Assembly: GCA_028875335.1 (NCBI GenBank)
Contig: JAPPEF010000152.1
Span: 1 to 5,069 of the forward strand
DNA length: 5,069 nt
Source of the DNA: Gemmatimonadota bacterium
GTDB taxonomy: Bacteria; Latescibacterota; UBA2968; UBA8231
Reading direction: 5' to 3'
The position numbers and the translations under genes were made by a program. Shown here one piece after another: positions 1 through 5,010 of this stretch. Position 1 is the stretch's first letter; each line of letters starts with the position of its first letter. The notes under the pieces were generated by a model. The model saw nothing but the letters and a program-made list of their open reading frames with translations. It did no database searches and was not told the origin of the DNA.

Positions 1-9
1 GTTTACGTG

Positions 10-150
10 TCAAAATGCCGTTGGTTGTCTCTGGTAAAAGTGGATGCCGCTGGCCAAGGGGTGCCCTTCGTCGTCTTGGGCTTTCCAGCGGAGTTTGAAA
101 CTAAGGTGCACCACGCGTTCTACGTGTAGCCCTAAGGCCTTCTTTATTAA
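10..150 (-). pseudogene. Remnant of a FlgD-like Ig / C-terminal sorting-type domain
   Basis: A 46-codon open stretch on the minus strand, bounded by in-frame stops at 151-153 and 10-12, with no start codon. Its core reads RWKAQDDEGHPLASGIHFY. This resembles the W-x-x-x-D-x-x-G-x-x-x-x-S-G-x-Y-x-Y signature of FlgD-type Ig-like domains found at the C-termini of many secreted proteins. The usual basic tail after this motif (often TRKM-like) is missing because TGA follows within a few residues. The 5' end of any parent gene is also absent. I read it as a decayed C-terminal fragment. Recognition rests on one short motif, so a chance open frame remains possible. Confidence 0.42.
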
Positions 151-176
151 TTAGAATATAAAGACCTAACGTGATC

Positions 177-194
177 TCTCTGTGATCACAGAGA
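177..194. repeat. 18-bp perfect palindrome
   Basis: TCTCTGTGATCACAGAGA is its own reverse complement over all 18 bases. The centre TGTGATCACA joins two TGTGA half-sites with no spacer, unlike a CRP site, which has six bases between them. It could bind a dimeric regulator. No intact gene starts beside it, so a target is not evident. Confidence 0.6.
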
Positions 195-203
195 CCATTG
201 TTA

Positions 204-236
204 TGATTTCTTTGTGATTTCTTTGTGATTTCTTTC
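204..236. repeat. Three 11-bp tandem repeats
   Basis: The unit TGATTTCTTTG occurs at 204-214 and 215-225, then once more at 226-236 with C as the last base. The period is about one helical turn. GTGAT-like cores fall at 171, 182, 203 (ATGAT), 214 and 225, so the array and the palindrome beside it are nearly in phase. Function is unknown. Confidence 0.6.
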
Positions 237-255
237 GAAGACGAACAGAACAACG

Positions 256-294
256 AAAAGCGCCCCAACTCATCTTGAGAATCGGAGCGCTTTT
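256..294 (-). terminator. Rho-independent terminator, possibly bidirectional
   Basis: The arms AAAAGCGC (256-263) and GCGCTTTT (287-294) pair perfectly. After one mismatch there are two more G-C pairs, and an inner CTCA-TCT-TGAG hairpin. On the minus strand the stem ends in a TTTT run, and the A/T arms make it usable in both directions. All intact genes upstream read leftwards, and the nearest non-cassette gene is the RidA-like one. Without the mobile cassette its stop codon would be about 46 bp from this stem, which suggests this was that gene's terminator. Confidence 0.7.
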
Positions 295-302
295 ACATAC
301 CT

Positions 303-310
303 AAATTTTA
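303..310. repeat. Target-site duplication, left copy
   Basis: AAATTTTA abuts the outer GGG of the left terminal inverted repeat. The same eight bases in the same orientation abut the other end at 1131-1138. The match is exactly 8 bp and stops at the element borders, as expected for a duplicated target. Confidence 0.75.
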
Positions 311-347
311 GGGAATTATATACGATGTTGCCCAAGCCGTAGAAAAA
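311..347 (+). repeat. Left terminal inverted repeat (37 bp)
   Basis: Starts GGGAATTATATACGATGT. It matches the reverse complement of 1094-1130 at 33 of 37 positions, and the outer 18 are perfect. Read outwards it contains TATAAT (315-320 on the minus strand), a possible -10 element. Confidence 0.75.
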
Positions 348-556
348 TCAGCCTGAGTGATCAACCCAGCCTCCAATCATGATTTTAAGCGGTGCAACTA
401 TCACGGCAGACCCGTCCGTCAGGTTACTTGCTGAATATAATAGCCTGTCCAATGACTTAGATTTGGCCGTCTAATTCAAAGTGAATAGGCAAGGCTTCCC
501 GCTAATTTACATTGCTCTCCTAACTTGTTGCTCCGTAGGGAGTTGTGTGTTCTGGT
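348..556. other. Non-coding left part of the cassette
   Basis: No convincing gene in these 209 bases. A 40-codon stop-free stretch on the minus strand (348-470) ends in MIGGWVDHSG, but it lacks a usable ATG and ribosome binding site near its beginning, and I recognise no family. The segment may be the 3' untranslated region of the passenger gene or sequence needed by the transposase. Confidence 0.4.
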
Positions 557-994
557 CTACATCGCTAATTCTTTGAATTGGTCAAGAGGGACGGATAGTT
601 TAAGCATGGTTGTTCCTTTTGCATCGGATTCTATCTTTATCTTAATCTTCTCATTATGCGCGGCAGCTACTTTGTAGGCAGAAATAACGCCCCATAATTT
701 CCCTGCCGCTGCTATTAAGAGTCCTGCTCTGATTTTTCCCCTGCCATCTGATGTGCCAAAGAAGAAATCTGTTTCTTCAATTCCTTGCATAACTGTTCCA
801 ACGCCGATAGCGTAAGTTAAGCCGGGAGCCATTCCCTTTGAAATCTCTCCTGCGTAGATGTGTCCGGCTAACGGAAAAATCAATTCCATAGTAAAGGCCA
901 AGTTCGGAGATTTTTTGCTTGGGCTATTCTCTTTCTCGGCCATTGTCATAGATGATGCAGCTACGGTTATGGATATTGCAATAAGTATTTTCAT
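557..994 (-). CDS. Passenger gene: small exported/membrane protein of unknown function
   Basis: The protein has 145 residues. The N-terminus MKILIAISITVAASSMTMAE looks like a signal peptide with likely cleavage after the Ala that precedes Glu20. A lysine- and serine-rich linker follows. A hydrophobic stretch contains F-P-x-A-G-x-x-Y-x-G-x-x-x-K-G and resembles the small membrane proteins with a PGxGxxYxGxxxKG pattern (DUF5683-like). A second hydrophobic stretch (AGLLIAAAGKLWGVISAY) and a charged C-terminus (KIKIKIES) follow. The frame stays open upstream to 1132, into the inverted repeat, but I chose ATG at 992-994: it begins the signal peptide and an AGGAGA motif (1008-1013) lies 13 bases upstream, slightly far. 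A 13-bp hairpin (1040-1052, GGCCA-GTA-TGGCC) sits in the leader. The gene lies wholly inside the cassette. Function is unknown. Confidence 0.7.
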   Translation of the reverse strand: MKILIAISITVAASSMTMAEKENSPSKKSPNLAFTMELIFPLAGHIYAGEISKGMAPGLTYAIGVGTVMQGIEETDFFFGTSDGRGKIRAGLLIAAAGKLWGVISAYKVAAAHNEKIKIKIESDAKGTTMLKLSVPLDQFKELAM

Positions 995-1093
995 CTTAGA
1001 ATCTCTCTCTCCTATCTGGTTAGTTGAGTGAGCTTGCTCGGCCAGTATGGCCAAGAAATCCAAGGTCCCTATTGGCAGGAAGTTATTGTGGTT

Positions 1094-1130
1094 TTTCTCT
1101 ACGGATTGGGACACATCGTATATAATTCCC
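1094..1130 (-). repeat. Right terminal inverted repeat (37 bp)
   Basis: Reverse complement of the left repeat with four mismatches. Its outward strand (plus) has TATAAT at 1121-1126, the same outward -10-like hexamer as at the left end. Confidence 0.75.
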
Positions 1131-1138
1131 AAATTTTA
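1131..1138. repeat. Target-site duplication, right copy
   Basis: AAATTTTA directly after the terminal CCC of the right inverted repeat, identical to 303-310 and in the same orientation. Confidence 0.75.
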
Positions 1139-1157
1139 AACGCAACCACTACCCAAA

Positions 1158-1216
1158 AATCAGACGATTCGCTGCGTCACCACGCCGTGCAGATCCATCT
1201 CAAAGTCGATGTCCAC
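1158..1216. repeat. 59-bp direct repeat, copy 1 (end of RidA-like gene)
   Basis: Identical to 5011-5069 except at one base (T at 1169, C at 5022). It covers the last codons and TGA of the RidA-like gene and two bases beyond. Weaker similarity (10 of 13) continues at the same offset in the 3' flank (1138-1150 against 4991-5003). Confidence 0.9.
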
Positions 1217-1909
1217 AACCGGTGGCCGAGCGTAGTGCCAACACACGCCGCCGCGCCGCGCCGCACCCATCGTCGGCAGGAGGATTTCTTCGAGGATTTC
1301 CGCTAAAGGATAGATAGTGTACACGTCAACCGCGTCGATCAGATCCCACGTCCCGCCGAAGCCCGCGAGCCGCTCGCCCATAACCTGCGCCACATAAGCG
1401 GCCTTCTCGCGCATGGCAGCGGGCGACGTGTCGCCCGTGCGGATAATCCCCTCGGTCACAAGGTGCCCCTCCCGCAACTCGCCAGCACCAGCCACGATCA
1501 GGGTTTTGCGGTCGATCCGGTCGTTGGGAACCGCGTAGGAAAAGGCGTACAGCGAAGGCACAGCCGGCGGATCCCACGCCGGCGCGACATTCGTGCGCGC
1601 CACCGGATTGAGCTCATCCACGTACAAACCCCACTCCCGCAGCACGGCGCAATACTCGCGGTTGAAGTCAATAAACCCCTGCATGGTAAAAGGCTCAGGC
1701 GAGCGCAGTTCCATCGCGCAAAGCGAGACGCGGTCGCAGCCTTCCGCCGCCAGATATGCATCCACGCGCTCAAAGCCCTCGCGCCAAGGCAGCGGCTCGG
1801 CTAGCACAACGCGAACGATCTCCCAGCCCGGCTCGGCGACGACGCCACAGGAATAGGGGTCAATGCCCTGGAGAAAGCGATAGTGTCCTTTGGGATGTGC
1901 AATCAGCAT
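1160..1909 (-). CDS. RidA-like (YjgF/YER057c/UK114) protein with two tandem domains
   Basis: The protein has 249 residues, about twice the usual 125-130 of RidA. The sequence reads as two RidA-like halves. Residues about 20-126 contain FNREY (82-86) and NPVARTNV (101-108), matching the F-N-x-x-Y and P-x-R-T-x-V region that holds the catalytic Arg of RidA. Residues about 136-243 contain IVAGAGEL (138-145), DVYTIY (195-200) and ARPPVVDIDFEMDLHGV (227-243), matching the ends of the fold. RidA enzymes hydrolyse reactive imines and enamines in the cytoplasm. Whether this one does is inferred, since only the first half keeps the P-x-R-T motif. ATG at 1907-1909 follows GAGG four bases upstream. A hairpin overlaps the start. 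A near-identical C-terminus recurs at the right edge of the window. The substrate is unknown. Confidence 0.75.
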   Translation of the reverse strand: MLIAHPKGHYRFLQGIDPYSCGVVAEPGWEIVRVVLAEPLPWREGFERVDAYLAAEGCDRVSLCAMELRSPEPFTMQGFIDFNREYCAVLREWGLYVDELNPVARTNVAPAWDPPAVPSLYAFSYAVPNDRIDRKTLIVAGAGELREGHLVTEGIIRTGDTSPAAMREKAAYVAQVMGERLAGFGGTWDLIDAVDVYTIYPLAEILEEILLPTMGAARRGGVCWHYARPPVVDIDFEMDLHGVVTQRIV

Positions 1910-1945
1910 GACGCCTCAAGGTCGCCTGCTCCATCCTAGGCGTCA
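1909..1945 (-). promoter_or_regulatory. Leader hairpin over the start of the RidA-like gene
   Basis: TGACGCCT (1909-1916) and AGGCGTCA (1938-1945) are perfect 8-bp inverted arms with 21 bases between them. In the mRNA the second arm contains the GAGG ribosome-binding motif and ends at the A of the AUG, so a folded stem would cover the start. An imperfect 15-bp direct repeat (13/15, period 27) overlaps it (1916-1930 and 1943-1957). The structure is visible. A regulatory role is inferred. Confidence 0.4.
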
Positions 1946-2043
1946 AGGTCTCTTGCTGAAACGGACGCCTATATTTCCTCCTCTTGCAACTCAATCCCTA
2001 ATCCCCAATGCCACTTTGCCCGCAGCCCAGAGCTACCAAGTAG

Positions 2044-2232
2044 CGCGTCTCGCGCTTCTTTTCTATAGAGGAGCAGGAGGCACTGACACAGATACCGGAC
2101 GAGGAGCGGCGAGCGGCTTTTTACAATATCTGGACGCGCAAGGAAGCCTACGTCAAGGCGCGGCTCGCCTTCATGCGCGTGGACAGCGAAGGCGAGTTGG
2201 GAACGGCGTTTAGAGTTTTATCACGGCGATGA
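2044..2232 (+). pseudogene. Fragment of an Sfp-type 4'-phosphopantetheinyl transferase
   Basis: A 62-codon open stretch on the plus strand, between TAG (2041-2043) and TGA (2230-2232). It reads SRFFSIEEQEAL and then, 17 residues later, FYNIWTRKEAYVKA. This is the hallmark C-terminal part of Sfp/AcpT-type enzymes, which transfer phosphopantetheine from CoA to carrier proteins. The Glu of W-T-x-K-E-A is the third magnesium ligand in Sfp. The half that carries the G-V-D-x-E motif is absent from the upstream 130 bases. After KA the usual R-G-x-G-L continuation is replaced by unrelated residues. The fragment has no start codon near its beginning and reads against all intact neighbours, so it is a relic. 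Identification is good and activity is very unlikely. Confidence 0.7.
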
Positions 2233-2249
2233 GGATGCCGATCATCGCC
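2225..2249. repeat. 8-bp inverted repeat between genes
   Basis: GGCGATGA (2225-2232) pairs with TCATCGCC (2242-2249) across a 9-base loop, 38 bp past the stop of the ATPase gene in its direction of reading. No T-run follows on the minus strand, so it is at best a weak or Rho-assisted terminator. Confidence 0.3.
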
Positions 2250-2286
2250 AGGGATGCAATTCAGTCGAGCGGCGGTGCGAGTAATA

Positions 2287-3714
2287 TCAGAGCAACTCAC
2301 CACCGGCTACGCGCTTGCCGTGGATGATGTTGTGGCTAACCATGAAGCAGAGTTCGCTCATTGGGATGAAGTTCAGCGAGACTCCACCCTCTATGACAGT
2401 TGATCGGATCGTTCGTGAAGTGACCCACGCCTGTGTCAAGCCGTTGGCGCGGCAGAAAGCAACTAGCGAGCCGAGTTCCTCCAGACGGCTTGGATACCGG
2501 TCGGACCACTTAACTTCTACTGCCCAGACTGGCACTTGGGCCGCATTGAGCCGCACCATGTCGACTTCACCTTTCTTCCAACGGCCATAGAACAGTTGCG
2601 CGTCTTCGTCGTGGAAGTACTGCGAAAAGACGGCCGTTTCAGCCAATGGGCCCAGCTCAGGAGCGTCAGGTTTGACCGGCGCGAAAAGGGCAGCTCGCAT
2701 GGATGGGTTGGTCAGGTAGATCTTAAACTGGCGGGCTCGGCGGAACCGGCGGGCCGACTCATCTATTCGATGGACCACCTTGATGAGGAAGGCTGCTTCT
2801 AGGTACTCGATGTATCGCTTGATCGTGTTCTTCGCGACGCCGGAGTTCGTCGAAAGATCTTGAAGAGACAACTCGCCAGCGGTGTTGAAAGCGAGTGTCG
2901 TGAAGAGCTTGTTGAGTTCCTGGACGTCGCTGATTCCATACAGACTCGGCAGGTCTCTCAGCAGGACTTTGTCGATGATGTCCCCCTTTATGAACCGCGA
3001 GGGGTTGGCCTGTATCGCCTCCGAGAAGACAACCTCGGGATATCCGCCGTAGTTGAGGTAGTGGAGGAAGTGATCATTGAGGCGAGGGAGATCTTCAGCC
3101 TGAAACAGTGGCCGTCCCGCCACCTCGGTTTCCCTTAAAAGACCGCGCTCCCCGAGAAGTTCTAGGTACTCGTAGAAGGTCAATGGAGGAAGCAGAAAAT
3201 CGGTGAACCTGCCCGCTCCAGATTCCTGACTCTTCAGGCTCAGCGCCGCAGCGGCAGAGCCAGAGACGACGAGCCTGAAGGACGGCTCGCGATCGACCAG
3301 GGCCTTGAGATGGACCTCCCACTCCTTGAGATACTGCACCTCGTCGAAGAAGACATAGGCGGTTTGGCCTAGATCCGCGTCGGCAGCTTTGCGGTAGAGG
3401 TCAATTAGCGCTTCGAGTCCGAGACCGTTGTAGAGTGGATGGTCAACCGAGATATACGCTATCTGTCTCGGGGAGACGCCTTGGTCGAGCAAGGCCCTGA
3501 TGGCATGGTGAATGAGCACCGTCTTCCCAACCCGGCGTGGTCCCATGAGGACGATGGCCCGTCGCACGCTAAGCTCGGTGATCAGTGGAAAGAGGAGGTC
3601 AAAGTACGCACGGGGGGTGAGTGAATCGAGCTCGTCACGGATACCTTCCCCTGCCCACCACGGATTCTCGGTTCGAATCCGTTCGTGAAGCTGCTCGGAA
3701 TCTATCTGTCGCAT
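2287..3714 (-). CDS. ATP-binding protein, AAA_14 domain plus DUF4143
   Basis: The 475-residue protein is a typical full length for this family. It shows Walker A GPRRVGKT (58-65), Walker B AYVFFDEVQ with D124 and E125, and a sensor-like SGSAAAAL (151-158). The middle has a winged-helix-like segment (about 282-311, LSLQDLSTNSGVAKNTIKRY). The C-terminus has a PD-(D/E)xK-like set: E359, GEVD with D385, and E400-V-K402, the restriction-endonuclease-like fold typical of DUF4143. All key residues are present. Members are common, often multicopy genes in bacteria and archaea, and their role is poorly defined (ATPase, possible nuclease, possible toxin or mobile-locus link). A consensus-like promoter lies just upstream. 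Ribosome binding before ATG 3712-3714 looks weak. Family assignment is firm and biological role is open. Confidence 0.9.
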   Translation of the reverse strand: MRQIDSEQLHERIRTENPWWAGEGIRDELDSLTPRAYFDLLFPLITELSVRRAIVLMGPRRVGKTVLIHHAIRALLDQGVSPRQIAYISVDHPLYNGLGLEALIDLYRKAADADLGQTAYVFFDEVQYLKEWEVHLKALVDREPSFRLVVSGSAAAALSLKSQESGAGRFTDFLLPPLTFYEYLELLGERGLLRETEVAGRPLFQAEDLPRLNDHFLHYLNYGGYPEVVFSEAIQANPSRFIKGDIIDKVLLRDLPSLYGISDVQELNKLFTTLAFNTAGELSLQDLSTNSGVAKNTIKRYIEYLEAAFLIKVVHRIDESARRFRRARQFKIYLTNPSMRAALFAPVKPDAPELGPLAETAVFSQYFHDEDAQLFYGRWKKGEVDMVRLNAAQVPVWAVEVKWSDRYPSRLEELGSLVAFCRANGLTQAWVTSRTIRSTVIEGGVSLNFIPMSELCFMVSHNIIHGKRVAGGELL

Positions 3715-3732
3715 GGAACACCAAAAATAGAG

Positions 3733-3858
3733 TTAGTGTACTGATTCTAACAGGAAAATACAGGAGGAGATCAATAATGTCAATGGATTGATCTTATTCT
3801 TCATTGCCGCCATAAACCATTGCAGCGCAATGTCTTTTCTGAGGACAGATAGTGACAT
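3733..3858 (-). CDS. Possible 41-residue small hydrophobic protein
   Basis: ATG at 3856-3858 is preceded by AAGGA with a four-base spacing, a better ribosome-binding motif than the ATPase gene has. The product starts MSLSVLRKDIALQWF and contains a hydrophobic stretch (NPLTLLISSCIFLL) near its C-terminus. It stops 18 bp before the ATPase start, and the ATPase promoter lies inside it. It could be a small membrane protein, a leader peptide or a chance frame. I recognise no family. Confidence 0.2.
   Translation of the reverse strand: MSLSVLRKDIALQWFMAAMKNKINPLTLLISSCIFLLESVH
3755..3783 (-). promoter_or_regulatory. Sigma-70-type promoter for the ATPase gene
   Basis: On the minus strand TTGACA (3778-3783, a perfect -35) is followed by 17 bases and TATTTT (3755-3760, four of six matching the -10 consensus). 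The -10 lies 40 bp before the ATPase ATG, giving a leader of roughly 30 bases. It suggests independent transcription from the propeller gene upstream. Confidence 0.6.
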
Positions 3859-4086
3859 CGAGTCCTTTTCGACGCCGGCGGTAAGTGACGGTTGCGAAAG
3901 ACCGGCACCCCATGAGCAGAGGCGGCACTTTTGCATTCAGACGAGGGGCGGGACGAGGTAGAGCGGTGGAAGTTGATGGTTTTGGAACCGGTGGATGGAT
4001 ACGTGGCGGCTTTGTGCGGGGCTGGCGCTGGCGGCCTTAGAAGGCGGCTCTCCTTCGTGCGCGCCGCTCCCGACATGGAACCGTCC
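3859..4086. other. Unassigned intergenic stretch
   Basis: Open frames cross this region on both strands, but none has a convincing start with ribosome binding site or a recognisable motif. Their products are rich in Arg, Pro or Gly, as expected for shadow translation of GC-rich DNA. No terminator is evident after the propeller gene. Confidence 0.4.
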
Positions 4087-4953
4087 TCATTGAAGCGTAT
4101 CTCCAATGAGGCTGCTGCCGTCCGCGGCTATCACATAAATCTCAGCATTCCCATCGCGCTCGGACACAAAGGCGATGCGTTGACCGTCCGGAGACCACGC
4201 CGAATACCAGTCTCTGCCGACGGCTTGTGTGAGTCTAGTTGGGTTGCTGCCATCGGCATCCATCACATAAAGCTCAGGATTCCCGTCGCGCTCGGACATA
4301 AAGGCGATGCGTTGACCATCCGGAGACCACGCCGGATACCAGTCGTCGCCAGCGTCGTGCGTGAGCCTAGTTAGATTGCTGCCATCGGCATCCATCGCAT
4401 AAAGCTTAGTATTCCCATCACGATTGGACATAAAGGCGATGCGTTGACCATCCGGAGACCACGCCGGATACCAGTCGTCGCCAGCGTCGTGCGTGAGCCT
4501 AGTTAGATTGCTGCCATCGGCATCCATCGCATAAAGCTTAGTATTCCCATCACGATTGGACATAAAGGCGATGCGTTGACCATCCGGAGACCACGCCGGA
4601 TACCAGTCGTCGCCAGCGTCGTGCGTGAGCCTAGTTAGATTGCTGCCGTCGGCATCCATCACATAAAGCTCACCGTGCCCATCACTATAGGACACAAAGG
4701 CGATGCGTTGACCATCCGGAGACCACGCCGGATGCAGGTCTCTGCCGGCGTCTTGTGTGAGGTTGGTTGGATTGCTGCCGTCGGCATCCATCACATAAAG
4801 CTCATCATTCCCATCGCGATTGGACGCAAAGGCGATGCGTTGACCGTCCGGAGACCACGCCGGATACCAGTCGTCGCCAGCGTCGTGCGTGAGGTTGGTT
4901 GCGACATCGCAGCCGAAAACTAACCCTATAAGACAGCCGATCATTGCCTTCAT
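4087..4953 (-). CDS. Six-bladed TolB-like (PD40) beta-propeller, probable lipoprotein
   Basis: The 288-residue protein begins MKAMIGCLIGLVFGC, a short hydrophobic signal with a lipobox-like V-F-G-C. Cys15 would be the lipidated residue, although the signal is short and Phe at -2 is unusual. Residues 19-282 are six repeats of exactly 44 residues, each with YPAWSPDGQRIAF-S-RDGN-LYVMDADGSN as its core, followed by a six-residue tail. Six blades is the number in the TolB propeller, so this could be one closed ring and little else. PD40 propellers mediate protein contacts in the cell envelope. No TolB N-terminal domain is present, so this is not TolB itself. ATG 4951-4953 is fixed as the first start by an in-frame upstream TGA three codons back. 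Ribosome binding is weak. Blades 3 and 4 are identical. Confidence 0.8.
   Translation of the reverse strand: MKAMIGCLIGLVFGCDVATNLTHDAGDDWYPAWSPDGQRIAFASNRDGNDELYVMDADGSNPTNLTQDAGRDLHPAWSPDGQRIAFVSYSDGHGELYVMDADGSNLTRLTHDAGDDWYPAWSPDGQRIAFMSNRDGNTKLYAMDADGSNLTRLTHDAGDDWYPAWSPDGQRIAFMSNRDGNTKLYAMDADGSNLTRLTHDAGDDWYPAWSPDGQRIAFMSERDGNPELYVMDADGSNPTRLTQAVGRDWYSAWSPDGQRIAFVSERDGNAEIYVIAADGSSLIGDTLQ
4108..4899 (-). repeat. Six in-frame 132-bp tandem repeats
   Basis: GTTGAC landmarks fall at 4179, 4311, 4443, 4575, 4707 and 4839, always 132 bp apart with no indel. Each unit encodes one propeller blade of 44 residues. Positions 4294-4515 are identical to 4426-4647, a 222-bp perfect run at a lag of 132, so the central units were copied or homogenised recently. 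The outer units are more diverged. Confidence 0.95.
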
Positions 4954-5010
4954 AGCGTCAACTCAATTGAATTTTTTAGGCGTGCGCGCCAAAGACATCC
5001 ACTGAGAGAG

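Larger units (their letters stand above)
311..1130. mobile_element. Non-autonomous transposon-like cassette with passenger gene
   Basis: An 820-bp segment bounded by 37-bp terminal inverted repeats and an 8-bp direct target duplication. It holds one gene, for an exported or membrane protein (557-994, minus), and no reading frame that resembles a transposase. The remaining non-coding stretches are too short to hide one. It therefore resembles a mobile insertion cassette, meaning a transposon end pair with a passenger gene, mobilised in trans. It is more AT-rich than the neighbouring RidA-like gene. GG-starting ends with an 8-bp AT-rich target duplication occur in several IS families, including IS1595 and ISL3. 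The parent family cannot be settled from the ends alone. Confidence 0.75.

Noticed and set aside
1..129. Plus-strand open frame of 42 codons at the left edge
   Set aside because: No recognisable motif, whereas the opposite strand shows the FlgD-like pattern.
348..470. 40-codon minus-strand frame inside the cassette as a transposase remnant
   Set aside because: No catalytic DDE-type motif or family resemblance can be seen, and a stretch this short is expected by chance.
557..1132. Longer 191-residue version of the cassette gene that starts in the inverted repeat
   Set aside because: The extra 46 residues place the signal peptide in mid-protein, and the extension translates the terminal repeat. 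The AGGAGA motif and the hydrophobic N-terminus favour 994.
1463..1856. Plus-strand frames opposite the RidA-like gene
   Set aside because: Arg- and Ser-rich shadow translations of a GC-rich gene with no ribosome binding sites.
2210..2260. Minus-strand end IASLAMIGILIAVIKL followed by a stop, like the tail of a transporter
   Set aside because: Only 16 codons after an in-frame stop. It overlaps the transferase relic and the inverted repeat, so it is too short to support.
4108..4899. CRISPR-like array
   Set aside because: The repeats are contiguous, 132 bp long and coding, with no unique spacers.
4087..4923. Plus-strand repeat-containing frames opposite the propeller gene
   Set aside because: They are antisense shadows: the 132-bp period has no stop in several frames. 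Only the minus frame gives the SPDGQRIAF blade pattern.
4960..5000. GGCG-CGCA-CGCC hairpin as a terminator after the second RidA-like gene
   Set aside because: The stem is only 4 bp and is followed by an A-run rather than a T-run on the minus strand.
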